From Cordia subcordata (lineage: Eukaryota; Streptophyta; Magnoliopsida; Boraginales; Cordiaceae), in the NCBI GenBank assembly GCA_028554755.1, contig JAPTOF010000001.1:36289501-36353500 (forward strand): a stretch of 64,000 nt of DNA, read 5' to 3'. Below the pieces are notes generated by a model. That model did not search any database and was not told the origin of the DNA. It was given only the letters and a program-made list of their open reading frames with translations. Positions within the stretch are counted from its first letter, which is position 1; every line of letters starts with the position of its first letter. This document shows positions 1 to 10,745 of the stretch, piece after piece. Position numbers and translations under genes: made by a program.

Positions 1-280
1 TATTGCAATTCTTTTTCAAAAGTGTTGCAAAAATATCTTAAGTTCCTATCAAAGCTTGATCAATCCTGCATAGGAATTGTATGGTATTTTTTAATGTGAC
101 AGAGTCAACTTTATTAGCTACAAATGCGTCAAAAAGCCCTTGAATCCATATATAATGCACTTATCTCTTTTTTTCAAGTATAATCATGCAAAAACACATA
201 AAAAATACTAATTTAAGAGCATCCAATTCTAGAATTAAGCACAATTAACTATAAATTAAAGACTTATTTTGGGCTTATCA
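1..280 (-). mobile_element. LTR end of an Athila-like gypsy element, cut by the window edge
   Basis: Read on the minus strand this starts TGATAAGCCCAAAATAAG at base 280 and follows the first ~280 bases of the solo LTR at 12903-14277 closely. It also matches the LTR ending at 43441. The sequence from 281 onward matches the paralogous block at 28603, so base 280/281 is the element edge. The rest of the element lies outside the window. Confidence 0.8.
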
Positions 281-1020
281 CTCTTTATTATTATTATTCT
301 CCATAACGATGGTGTTGCTCATCTTTGTAGCACTGCTCCAGTGGTATATGCGTGATTGTTTTTCTAATTATCTTTTGTTTTAATTTTAGGAATTATATAC
401 GTATATTCATATATATACACATGCACAAAACACACATCCTTCCATTGACATAGGTTGCTTGGCTTCTCTTTATCTTGGGGATTAAAATGCACTAAAATCC
501 TTTCCTTTAAGAACTTGGAATGGGAAGGGAATGGAATGATTTCAAATATTTATTAGTATTTGGGACGGTACTAGGATTGATCCTTCAAATACTTGCATCC
601 TGAAACCCAGTTTCTAGAACCCAGCACTCAGTACTCGGAACGATATTCAGTATGCTTTACATTTGTTAATTAATTATAGGTGTATGTACAATATGTGTAT
701 ATACTACAAAGAGAGCAAACATTGTTGCTTTATTAGTGGTAGTAAGGTTTGAATCCTCAATCTTTTATTTTTTAAAATTCTAAGTTTTGGTAGGTTACCA
801 TTAAACTAATATTACATCTTTGGTTCTTTTTGTAAAATATTTTATTATATAAAATTCATCTAACTAGAATTTTATAATTTATATGAATATCTCAAAATGC
901 TTTATATTTATTAGTTAATTATAGTTATATTGGTAACATTTTTTATATATTAATTAGAATATATAAGAAACTATGATAGTCAGAATTATAATAAAAATTA
1001 TATTAATTTTAGTTTTGTGA
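281..1020. repeat. Segmental-duplication block, copy 1, leading part
   Basis: Bases 281-480 match 28603-28800. Bases 640-1020 match 28945-28990 continued at 31258-31553, where copy 2 is interrupted by a Mutator-like element. The match is obvious by eye, with scattered substitutions and indels. I see no convincing gene here. Confidence 0.8.
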
Positions 1021-1399
1021 CTAGCTTAAAAATGATTACACTAGAAATCCTACTAATTTCTAGTTATATGACCAACTTTAATTAGAATTATACTAAACAA
1101 CAAACTAACTCTAATTACATAGCTAACTTAATTTGAATTATATTAAATTTCATATTAATTCTAGTTGTATGACTAATTTTAATTAGAATTTCAAATTATA
1201 CTAGACAATAAGTTAACTCTAGTTAGGGATTAGGAGACAAGTGGTTGAGGTTATTTTCCCAGCGTGAAGTCTAGGGTTCAATCCGATGGTGGCGGGGGGT
1301 TTGTCAAAAAAAAAAAAAAAAAGAAAAAGTTAACTCTAGTTATATTGGTAACTTAATTTGAATTATACCAAATATTAATATACGTTAATACTAGTTTCT
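1021..1399. repeat. AT-rich degenerate tandem repeat, copy 1, first part
   Basis: The stretch is built from recurring phrases such as CTAACTTAATTTGAATTATA, TAATTCTAGTTATA and GAGAAATTGAGAATTATAC, in a loose unit of roughly 100 bases. The array resumes at 2906-3476 and 4149-4400. It is shared with 34441-36050 and with 44896-45418 plus 57796-58120. No coding potential is seen. Confidence 0.75.
1212..1342 (+). mobile_element. tRNA-like SINE with target-site duplication (copy 1)
   Basis: The body at about 1226-1328 has an A-box-like CAAGTGGTTGAGG and a B-box-like GGTTCAATCC, a tRNA-like layout expected of an RNA polymerase III promoter, and it ends in a long A-rich tail. It is flanked by the perfect direct repeat GTTAACTCTAGTTA at 1212-1225 and 1329-1342. 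The A box is more decayed here than in the copies at 34.6 and 45.1 kb. Confidence 0.75.
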
Positions 1400-2905
1400 T
1401 CCCCACCGCACCCCGGGGGGGGGGGGGGGCAGCAAAAGGCAAAGGCCAAATTTATCCCTTCAAAAATATTACATACTCGGAGGATCAAGTCCCCAGTGAA
1501 GGAACTTGGAGAACCAAATCCTTACAATAACGAGTAGAATAAAAAAAACTTCAAAATTATGTTTATATGTGAACGCAAATCTGAAGCTTCCCCAACCAGC
1601 TCCAATTTTAACACAAGTATTGACGGTCATAAATCTAATCCCTGTACAGATAGTTCTCTTCGGAGAGTAGCACGCCACAGGATCACTTTTCCAAAGTAAG
1701 AAGTCCAGGCACTTAGACCAGCCAATGTCGAAAGACTGCAAAAGAGAACCAAGTCTTCTTCCCAGAAGCAGCAGCATATCACCTACAATAGAGTTCCAGC
1801 ATCTTTCTTCTTGAAAACAAAACAAGAATACGAATCAGAAGCTGCAGCAGGCCATAGCTAATGGTGCTTGAACGGAGAGAAAAGCGTCGCCCATTATTCG
1901 CTGCCCACACCTTTTGATGCAGCACTTCAAAAGAAAGGGTTCGATATGGTTTCTAAATGCCAATGTTGTGATCACATTGAAACTTTCGAGCACTGCCTTA
2001 TCAATGGAGAACCAGCACAAGTCTGGAATTACTTTTCCAAATTGTTTGGCATCCAAAACAAATCTGCCAGAAACATCAGGTGCAAGTTCACAGACTGGAT
2101 GCTATCAGGTGACTTCTTAACTAAAGGCCACATTAGAGTGTTGATTCCTTGTTTTACTCTTTTGGTTCCTTTGGTTGGAGAGAAACAACGCCAAGCACAA
2201 TAATATGGGATTTTCCACTGAGAGAGTATTTGGAAGGTCAAAAGACAAGTTTTTCCAACTTTTTGAGGCGGGGCTTCTCACTAAGGAGCAATGGGAGGGG
2301 GGATAAAGATTTGACAGATCGAGGAATTTGGCAGCTCTTCAAGCTGAACTTTTGGCAATTCTGAGAGGACTATTTCTAAGCATTCTAAAAGGCTTGCGAA
2401 ACATTTGGACAAAAGTTGACCCTCAAGTTGCAGTTCAGATGATTAGACAAAACAAGCCTGGACATGGGATAAATGCTACGTTCTCAGTAAGATTCAGGAG
2501 TGCCTCAAACAAATCAATTGGCAAATGACTGACATTTACAGGGAGGGGAACCCAGCATCTGACTATTTAGCTAACCTGGGAGCTGTCAGGGACGGTCTGC
2601 AATTATTTCAGCAAGACTCGGAGATGGCTCTTCTCAAAGGATACATTCAACTGGAAAGGATACGTCTTCCTTATCTTAGAAAAACTTGATCAATTGTATA
2701 GGCCTTTTGTGAAGTCTCTGGCTTTATCTTAGGCCTTTTGTCCTGTTTTTGTTGTTTCGGCTTTAGGTTTTTGTAAATAGAGGGGAATGTCCTCTAATTA
2801 GATAGCGTGTGGGAGTATGGTTCAAGGCCCTGCTCCTACTTCTGTAAATCTTTTGCTGTCAATAAAATTTCCAGGGAGAAGTTCCTCCCCTCTACCCACA
2901 AAAAA
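1400..2905 (+). mobile_element. 5'-truncated LINE (non-LTR retrotransposon) 3' end
   Basis: A coding remnant at about 1862-2060 reads as the zinc-binding region that follows plant LINE reverse transcriptases (motif KKGFDMVSKCQCCDH, then an EHC and VWNYFSKLF stretch). From about 2328 to 2690 there is a broken RNase H domain ending in a DIYREGNPASDYLANLG motif. The reading frame changes at least twice, so it is a pseudogene. A poly(A) signal lies at 2861-2866 and an A-rich tail ends near 2905. The insertion is absent from copies 2 and 3 of the block. The 5' junction near 1400 is approximate; a run of about 16 Gs lies just inside it. Confidence 0.8.
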
Positions 2906-3476
2906 AACAAAAAAGTTTAGTTATATGGCTAACTTAATTTGAACTATATTATATATTAATATATATTAATTCTAGTTTTATAGTGAGAAATTGAGAATTA
3001 TGCTAAACAATACATTAACTTTAGTCAAATGGCTATCTTAATTTGAATTATATTATATATATTTATTCTAGGTATAGTGAGAAATTAAGAATTATTCTAA
3101 AAAACTATGCCAATTATAGTTTTGTAATGAGAACTTGAGAATTATACTTAACAATACACTAACTTTGTTATATTGCTAACTTAATTGAATTAAACTAGAT
3201 TTAAGACTTATGCTAACTTTAGATGTATGGCTAACAAAATTTGAACTATATTAGATATTAGTATATATTAATTCCAGTTACAATGAGAAATTGACAATTA
3301 TACACAATACACAATACACTAACTCTAGTTATATAGCTAACTTAACTTTAATTATATTAGTTCTAGTTATAATGAGAAATTGAGAATTATATGATAAAAA
3401 TATGTTAATTCTAGTTTTATAATAAGTAATTGAGAATTATACCAAACAATACATTAACTTTAGTTATATAGCTAAA
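2906..3476. repeat. AT-rich degenerate tandem repeat, copy 1, second part
   Basis: This continues the roughly 100-base degenerate unit with recurring TAATTTGAATTATA and GAGAAATTGAGAATTATAC phrases. It holds no gene. Confidence 0.7.
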
Positions 3477-4148
3477 TTAATATGTTACCTGTGCGATTGC
3501 ACAAAATGTGTTATATGTAGGAAGAAAGATTTAATTTTTTTGATTCATCTAAATGTTTCAAACAAATTAAATGACCTAATTTTAGTAGATTAAATAATAA
3601 TAATACACATACATTTAATAATGTAACATTATTTTGGGGAAAAAAATTAGATCTACCTAATAAAGAGATTTGCAACCATATAATGGAAAAAGCTTATTGC
3701 TACAAATAGTTGAACAGTATTAAAACCAACTTTTCTATATGATCTATAATAACTTGCTATATTTTACAAAAGCAAATAGAAATTAATGATGTTACTATGC
3801 TTTAAATACCATATAATGAATAAACTGCAAAAAGGGAAGAAATCGAATTGAACAACAACCTAATGATTTAGTTGTAGGCAACAAACTTGTGATATCCATA
3901 TATATTTATGGTTTTAAAAATCAAAAGAGTTAATATTTTGCAATTACGGAGGAATTAAATTAAAAAATCAAATATAATGAAAAACGAAGATTTTAGAAAA
4001 TTAAGGCCATCCATAGAAATTTTTTCAAGAAAAAAGGACAGTTATACATTTTTTTAACATTATTAAGCAATAAATATGTGGCAACAAAGTAGTAGCGACA
4101 CGTAATAACATAGCATTCAACGGGGTCTGTTTTATACTATAGTATAGA
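3477..4148 (-). mobile_element. Small non-autonomous Helitron
   Basis: Read on the minus strand the element begins TCTATACTATAGTATAAAAC, as plant Helitrons do. It ends with a short hairpin (GTGCAATCGCAC, 3487-3504 region) and a decayed CTRR end (TTAA). It sits between A at 3476 and T at 4149, and there is no target duplication. Copies 2 (about 35118) and 3 (about 57965) have the uninterrupted AAATTAATATGAA, which is the expected empty site. Its ends and flanking interior match the larger Helitron at 7832-9258. No Rep/helicase coding is present. Confidence 0.8.
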
Positions 4149-5640
4149 TTAATATGAATTATGCTAGACTTAGACAATGTGCTAACTCTAGTTATATGAC
4201 AAAATTACTTATATTTATACTAGATACTATATATATATATATTTATTCTGGTTGTAATATGAAATTGAGAATTATACTGTAAGACTATGTTTATTCTAGT
4301 TTTATAATGAAAAATTGAGAATTATACTATATTATTATGTATATGTAATTATAACTTATATAACTAATTTTTTTTATATAGATAATTCTTAAAATTATAT
4401 TAGAAATTATGTACTATTGTATACCTAGTCTTACTAATCAAAATTTAAATAACATAATTCTCAACTTCTTACTAAGCTATGTAATTTGTATTCATTATAC
4501 TATAAATATAGAAAATGATATAAAGTATATAAATAAAATAAAATATAAAAATATTATCAATTTTTATATGAAATAAAAATTTAACAATCTAAGTTACTAA
4601 TCAAATCTTAAATTCTTTTGTAAAGAAGAAAATTTAAAAGCTAACTAATTAGATCTGAAAACTTAAACTCTCTTATAAAAAAAAAAACCTTTAGAATAAA
4701 AGATTGAAACTCTCTTGTAAAAAATAAATAAATAAAAGGAAAAGATTGAAATTCTCTTTTTTTTAAAAAAAAAACCTTTAAAAATAAAATATTTTAAAAA
4801 AAACCTTAAAAGTAAAATATTTTAAAAACACCTTAAAAATAAAATATGGAAAACACTATTACAATTTACCCTTACAAGGGAAACAAAACACTAGAACCTT
4901 CTTTAAACTTCAGTTCTTCTTCTCTAAAACACCACTTCTAGGCTTCTAGCACCAACCGGTGCATCTCATATTCACATTTTACATGTTAAAAGTATAATAA
5001 ATAAATATATCTAATCCTCTATTCAACCTTATATATTTACTTATTTTACTTAACACTGTAGAGTTACGAGCTGACGGAACGACGAGCGCTCATTTGATAT
5101 CTTGAAGGCTCAAACTTGCAATGATGCGCGACGCTCTCTCCGGACAAAAGCTGCAGTACATTTTTCGTTTTTCTCAAATCTAAGTTCTTTTTCCAATTCT
5201 TGCAAGCTTCGGGGTTTTTGTTATTCTAGTGTTAATATATTATTTAATTTTTACATTATTCATTTTTCACCATTTCCATATTTACTTATTTTACATTTTC
5301 ACTGATTATATTTTAAATATTTTGTGTGTGTGCATTTTACTCATTTCGTTTGAGATCATTTTACTGATTATAATGGTATAAACTCCTTTGACAGATTTTG
5401 ATTAGATTGTGATTAGAAAAAATATGAAAAAAAGAAAATATAAATATTTTCTTTAACATTTATTAATTTTATTTTTTATTGGATGCATAGATTTATCAAT
5501 TTGAATTTAAGGGACTAAATTACACTTCTTAATCACTCCAAGAGAACTTCACTCAAGGAGGATCCAAATCCTAATATTTTGCCCTTAATATTGATTTTGA
5601 ATGACTTATTCTCTTTTATCATTACTTAACAAAAATATCC
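4149..5640. repeat. AT-rich repeat tail and shared spacer, copy 1
   Basis: Bases 4149-4400 finish the degenerate tandem array. The A-rich stretch at 4600-4860 and the segment 4860-4975 (CTAGGCTTCTAGCACC) match 36300-36580 and 58190-58490. Bases 5380-5640 match 37340-37590 and 59240-59510. Bases 4980-5370 are not shared with the other copies. I see no gene. Confidence 0.65.
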
Positions 5641-5644
5641 TAGT

Positions 5645-5647
5645 TAA

Positions 5648-5705
<58 letters not shown>

Positions 5706-5770
5706 CATATATAGTACATACATACATACACACACATATAAGATAAATAAATATATATATATATATATAT
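5645..5770. repeat. (CT)n and (TA)n compound microsatellite
   Basis: There are about 17 CT units, then TA units, then CATA/CACA-rich and TA-rich sequence. Confidence 0.95.
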
Positions 5771-5902
5771 ATTCAATTTTTATTTTTTCCAAATATTATA
5801 AAAGTTCAAACAAGAAATAGGACTTCTAGTAAAACGTCATACAATATAAACCGTATAAAACTTGCCTCTTAATACTCACCGTTCAGCGAATACCCAACAG
5901 AC

Positions 5903-6400
5903 TTAATTGTCTTCTTTCAGTTTAGTAGATATGATATGCTTTTCTTTGAACTGTGATACAAGACGATTGATGGTTTTCATCTCTTTGAAGTCAAGTACAA
6001 CATTTCCTTCTGTTGTATATTCTATATGGATTTCTCCACACCGACTTAAATTTTCATCGGGAATTATAGTACGACGTGCAAAATTTTGTATAGGACGTAT
6101 CGAACATAGAGGAAGATATTTTCCTTCGAATTTGCATAAGATCGATGCACCGGGCAAAATAATGTGGTTCCCAAACCCACTTTCCAATATCATTGCAGCA
6201 TTTGACTTGTTTCGGATATTAACAATGCGGTTTCCATTGGAGACGCCATCCCTTTGTGCGCGTTGATCATGTTCAGAAGCTAATTCAAGAAAAGCTATAG
6301 CTTCACGCCAGGGCTCACTATCAAATTGATTATTGCGAAGAAGAGTCGCATCATTGTCTTGGGAAGGATCCTTGCCAAATGAACCTAATTTCACATACAT
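5903..6400 (-). CDS. Unrecognised plant protein, orphan family copy A (last exon)
   Basis: This is an uninterrupted 165-codon reading frame on the minus strand, starting MYVKLGSFGKDP and ending with TAA. I do not recognise the family. Visible features are a charged N-terminal half with an RNNQFDSEPWREAIAFLEL stretch, a central ILPGASILCKFEG segment, and an EIHIEYTTEGNVVLDFKEM stretch that could form beta strands. There is no signal peptide or membrane segment. Related sequence occurs three more times in the window (15.6, 37.7 and 59.6 kb), and only this copy and most of copy C stay open. The start may be internal: the upstream minus-strand sequence ends TTAGTGTCAG just before the ATG, which could be a splice acceptor, so this may be the last exon of a gene whose promoter lies near 9.95 kb. 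Protein conservation across copies supports past selection, but present expression is unknown. Confidence 0.55.
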   Translation of the reverse strand: MYVKLGSFGKDPSQDNDATLLRNNQFDSEPWREAIAFLELASEHDQRAQRDGVSNGNRIVNIRNKSNAAMILESGFGNHIILPGASILCKFEGKYLPLCSIRPIQNFARRTIIPDENLSRCGEIHIEYTTEGNVVLDFKEMKTINRLVSQFKEKHIISTKLKEDN

Positions 6401-7075
6401 TACACTGACACTAATAAATAATTCAAGTGATCAAGAATATTCTTTTACTCTTTAAAAAAAAAAAAGAGAGAGAGAGACTTAAACTAAGTTTAGGGATTGG
6501 TAAAAGAATTATTGACAAAATATAGCACAATTAAAATATTCATGCTAGTCAAGACAGATGATAACAAATTCTTTTATATGTATAACTTATACTTTTTAAA
6601 CAACATAGTTACTTAATATCATGTCAAACCCAAGTCATGTATTCAAAACTCATTATTACCCATTCATAAAATTGCATTCACGGGTAAGACTCAATTAAAA
6701 AGTAAAAATTATATAGCCTACAATAAATAAATACAGAACTGAGAACTCCTTGCTCTTGTATTCTACTAGGCTCATTGGAGCTTTATTTAACAACAATTGA
6801 AAGCAATATGTACTCTACTAGGCTTTTTGCCTTGGCCGTTGATTGTGGTTATTTACTGTTTTAAATTTATAGTTTTATTTTTTCACATTAGTGACAACAC
6901 ACTTGTTGACCTAGCCTAAAATTAAAAAAAAAAAAGGAAAAGAAAACTTAATTGATTATGAAAAGAAAAGCATATCAATTTAAAAACTACAAGGCAAAAA
7001 TAAGTGTTTTCACTTAATTTCATAAAAGGTTGCTATATTGATACACATTTTCATTTATTTCATCCAGTAATAAAG
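6401..7075. other. Duplicated non-coding flank of orphan gene A
   Basis: This region matches 16676-17130 (copy B) and 38128-38730 (copy C) over most of its length. It contains the recognisable stretch AATATCATGTCAAACCCAA. If the orphan gene is spliced, this is intron. Confidence 0.65.
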
Positions 7076-7290
7076 GGATCCTGACCATTCATGGGTGGAT
7101 AAAAACATTCCAACCATCCATGTTTAAAATTTTTTTTTTAAAAAATTCTCTCTCCTATTACCCACTTTTTTTGAGATTTGTCTTAAATAAATAGTTAAAA
7201 TAATTTTAACCGACACATAAATAGTTAAAATGAACCTCTCATATTAATATGAGAAAAGTCTTGATATGAGAAAACCATGATCCGTATCAA
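7076..7290. mobile_element. Small MITE with GGATC-type inverted ends
   Basis: The element has terminal GGATCCTGACCATTC and, at the other end, CCATGATCCG. It is flanked by TAATAAAG-like and TATCAAAG-like direct repeats. It is missing from copy C, where TAATAAAGATAAGTT runs straight through at about 38735. Internal CTCATATTAATATGAG palindromes recur near 10660 and 11950-12180, suggesting a family. Confidence 0.6.
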
Positions 7291-7831
7291 AGATAAGTTA
7301 TATGCTCACACAATGGACGCCTTTGAATTTTTACGTTTCCAAATTTAACATATAGTTACAGCATTAGAACACAACTTAATTATAATTCCTAAACATTCCT
7401 TATGCAAAATAGATACTATAAATTAACCATACAATGAAACACATACCTATTAATTTTTTCAAAGTTATATAAATATAGTTCATAATAGACATATATACTA
7501 TATCAGGGTCCTCTCCAAATGAACTTCTCTCGAGTAATTAGGAGGCAAATTCTAGCCACAGGCTCAACCTAGATAGGCGGTAGAAACTACCAAGTTAGAG
7601 AACGGAACTAGCAAAGGGAATTACCATTGTTCCTTAGATTCAATAGATAAATCTAAGCCATCTAGTTAAAAATATAATTAATGAATTTAAAAAAGACGTT
7701 TATGTTTTCTTTTTTATATTTTTTTAATAAAAAACTAATAAAAATTTGGTGTTTGTCTTTCCTTTTCTATTTTTTTCGTGATGGGAGGAGATTGCATCCA
7801 CATTCACTTTTTCTTTTTTCTATATTCTAAA
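7291..7831. other. Duplicated non-coding sequence, copy 1
   Basis: This matches 38735-39215 in copy 2 with small indels, the largest being about 40 bases near 7500 that are absent from copy 2. No gene is seen. Confidence 0.6.
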
Positions 7832-9258
7832 CTAGTATGTCACTCCTGCGATTACACAGGATGTGACATATGTAAGTTGCTCTATTAAAAAGATTTTTCA
7901 AACAAATTATATGAACTGTTTTTAATAAATTAAACAATAATAATACACATATATTTAATAATGTAATGTTGTACTGAGAAAAAAATTAGACCTATCTAAT
8001 AAAGAGATTTGCAATCATATGGTGGAAAAAAACCATTCTCACTAAATATAGCTGAGTAGTATTAAAACCAACTTTTTCATATGATCTAGAATAACTTGTT
8101 ATATTTTATCAAATCAAATAGAAATTAATGATATCACTACGCTTTAAATATCATATAATAAATAGACTACAATATATATAATAACATTTTAAGTAGTCAA
8201 GTTCATATATATTTATCAATTGGTAGAATTATGTTTAGGATTTAAAATTAAATTACAGATTAGAAAAGGATTTTGAAAAATCTTACATTTTCACATATTC
8301 TTCTTAAAATGGAAGGAAGGCTTACTTTCACTTTCTAAAAATATATTTAATATTTTATTATAATAAATTATCATAAGCTTCACACTGGTTTAGTAAAAAA
8401 GAAGCAACATGCTAATAGAAAGTAAAAAAAATAACATGCTAATAGTGCTTAAGATAACATTATAAAAAAAATTAAAAAAACATATTTTTAGACGGGAAGT
8501 TTAAATAAATAACAAAAACATGAATAAAGGACATAAACTGAGATAAAAATACCATAATAGAGATGAATAAGTACAACTCAAACCACATATAAGGAACTAA
8601 TATTTAAATAGATGTGGAAGATAGTAGAATAATAAATATTTTTTTTTCATACCTCTTCTCTTGAAAAGCTATATACCGAGGCAAAAGCACGGGAAATAAC
8701 ACCATAAACACATATATAAAAGGGTTTAATATAAGGGAAACCACCCATCACCAATGATTTCGACGACAATTAGTGTGTAAATCGGAATAGATTGACAAAA
8801 ATTGGCAACATACATGTGATTTTCTTACATATACATAATTTTGAAATTTTCAAGATATCACAATTTGGAATTACAAAGAAATTGTGGTGATAAAAAAATC
8901 GATCGAATTGTGATTATCTAAAACAAAAAGAAAGCAAATTTGTATTGCTATGAGTGAGATTGGAATGTAGGAGTTTAAATATGTTACTAAAGTAATGATT
9001 TAACCATGATTTTAGCCTAGCAATTAAATGTAAATAATATATGAAGACGAAAAAAGGAAAGATTTTTTAGTGTAGGAAAAGAGAAGAAATCGAATGGAAC
9101 AACAAATAAATAATTTAGTTGATTGTATAATTTAGACAACAGATCTGTGATGACTTGTTTTAAACAATTAAGTAGGGCAGTATATACGTGGTATAAAACT
9201 GGCAGCGCTACTTAACAACATTTTATACACCGGGATCTATTATATACAGTAGTATAGA
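7832..9258 (-). mobile_element. Non-autonomous Helitron with exact empty site in copy 2
   Basis: On the minus strand it starts TCTATACTACTG at base 9258 and ends with a CCTGTGTAATCGCAGG hairpin, then CTAG at 7835-7832. It is inserted between A and T with no duplication. The paralogous site near 39213 reads TTCTAAATGTGTTGTTTAG, exactly the join of the two flanks. At 1427 bases it carries no Rep/helicase frame, so it must have been moved by another element. Its first ~330 and last ~200 bases match the Helitron at 3477-4148. Confidence 0.9.
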
Positions 9259-9364
9259 TGTGTTGTTTAGTTTCATAGTCTACTTGATCAAAGGAATAAA
9301 AAAAAACAACAAAGCAAAAAGGATTTGATAAAACACAGCAAATAAAATAAACACTTGCAATGAA

Positions 9365-9459
9365 CTATGAAGCAAAGACCAGCGGTGCCGTCTTTCCTTA
9401 AAAAACACGACATCGCACAGTTTCAAGCTATTACCCACCACAAGTGCATTACCAAGAAT
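9365..9459 (-). other. Possible internal exon of the orphan gene, copy A
   Basis: The minus-strand sequence after a GTGGTAG acceptor-like site reads LVVGNSL followed by a DVVFFKE-like stretch, and is well conserved with copy C (39690-39796), where the reading is LVVGNSLSMSDVMFLQEDG. Conservation of the frame is the only support. The phase does not join directly to the exon proposed at 9848-9863, so another exon or a different structure is needed. Confidence 0.3.
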
Positions 9460-9847
9460 CTACCACAAAAGAATTATTTTTAAAAAATTCGAATAGAAAA
9501 AGAAGATTTCATAACCCAACAAATAAACAAAAAAGAAAAGAGTTAACTCAATCAATAAAAAATAACAAATAGCGCCATACTTGCATAATTTATCATAAAT
9601 ACATATTAATTTTTTAATTTTAAAACAAACACAAATTTCTATTTTATACTGAACATTATTGTTAACTTGGACCAACCTCGTTCAGGAGTTAGTTAATTTT
9701 TCTAATGAATGCATTCCCGTTTTCTTTGGCACACATAATTCGTTTAATTTTGTTTTCGCGTACTGATTGGAGGATGCTTGACATAAAAGAAAATAAAGGA
9801 TCTAATACGAGAAATAAAAACGCTGTATGATCAAATTTGAAGAATAC

Positions 9848-9960
9848 CTTGTCTTGAAGCCATTACTATCCTCAAACTAAAATCCAAGACTAGGTGCGAC
9901 CTTACTTTTACAGCTCCTGTATGGTGGCTCCCAATGAGCAAGCCAACTAGTCTATTTATA
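9848..9960 (-). promoter_or_regulatory. Possible promoter and first exon of the orphan gene, copy A
   Basis: On the minus strand there is a TATAAATA box (9960-9953). About 90 bases downstream comes ATGGCTTCAAGACAAG (9863-9848), followed at once by a GTATTC donor-like site. This would encode MASRQ plus one base. Copy C has lost exactly this interval: its sequence jumps from the equivalent of 9815 to about 10090. The link to the frame at 5903-6400 is inferred from strand and conservation. Confidence 0.35.
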
Positions 9961-10134
9961 GTATTTTGAAAGGGAGAGAGGTACCAGCTTTAAAATCTAT
10001 ATTGGGCCCTCATATTTTAAACTGGCTCTTTATCTTGCATGTCACTCCACTAATCAAAATCGATCTTGGTTATTAGTGTTGCTCTAAATTGTAATACAAA
10101 ACCAAATCTTGGATATAGATGTCACTCTAAACTG

Positions 10135-10140
10135 TAATAC

Positions 10141-10174
<34 letters not shown>

Positions 10175-10206
10175 CTACATACATACATACATACATATAT
10201 ACATAC

Positions 10207-10239
<33 letters not shown>

Positions 10240-10291
10240 GATATATATATATATGTGTGTGTATGTATATATATATATATGTATGTATGTA

Positions 10292-10345
<54 letters not shown>
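10135..10345. repeat. TACA/TATG/TA compound microsatellite with near-palindromic centre
   Basis: TACA repeats on the left and TGTA repeats on the right face each other around base 10210. TA runs lie outside and a T run follows. Apparent reading frames over this stretch are artefacts. Confidence 0.95.
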
Positions 10346-10346
<1 letters not shown>

Positions 10347-10745
10347 TTTTACTTTGCATGTTGCTTTTGTGTGTGTATATATTAATATATGTGTGATATT
10401 GAGTATTTTATACTTTGGTTTTAAAAATATTCTATAGTGTGCGTTTCTCTTTTAATTTTCTAAAATTAGTTTTACATTTAATTTTGGGGATATAGAAAAT
10501 TTAATTTATTACAATACAGGGTAACATTAATATCCAATATTTGTTTTTTAATTATAATTTAGAGCAGTATTAATAACCAAGATTGATTTTTATTGTAATT
10601 TAGAATGGCAATAATACTAAGATAGAATTCGCACCTTTCACATGCAATTGACAATTCACATGAGATTAAGATCCTCTCATATATCATTAGTTCTTTAACA
10701 TTGATATGAGAGAAAAATGTTAACTATTCACGTGTAAGTCATACC
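10346..10745. other. Intergenic, no gene seen
   Basis: AT-rich sequence. Bases 10560-10600 repeat the AGCAGTATTAATAACCAAGA theme found inverted at 10050-10090, and a small CTCTCATAT palindromic MITE-like motif lies at 10670-10710. Confidence 0.5.

Noticed and set aside
1469..1825. 118-codon minus-strand frame with hydrophobic and Trp-rich composition
   Set aside because: It lies antisense to the LINE remnant and shows no recognisable protein features.
9365..9459. B3 DNA-binding domain fragment
   Set aside because: The LVVGNSL...DVVFF stretch recalls the end of a B3 fold, but it is too short and lacks the other B3 landmarks.
10084..10437. Long reading frames on both strands across the TA/TACA microsatellite
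   Set aside because: They encode only I-Y-C-V and I-H-T repeats and exist because simple repeats of this kind lack stop codons.
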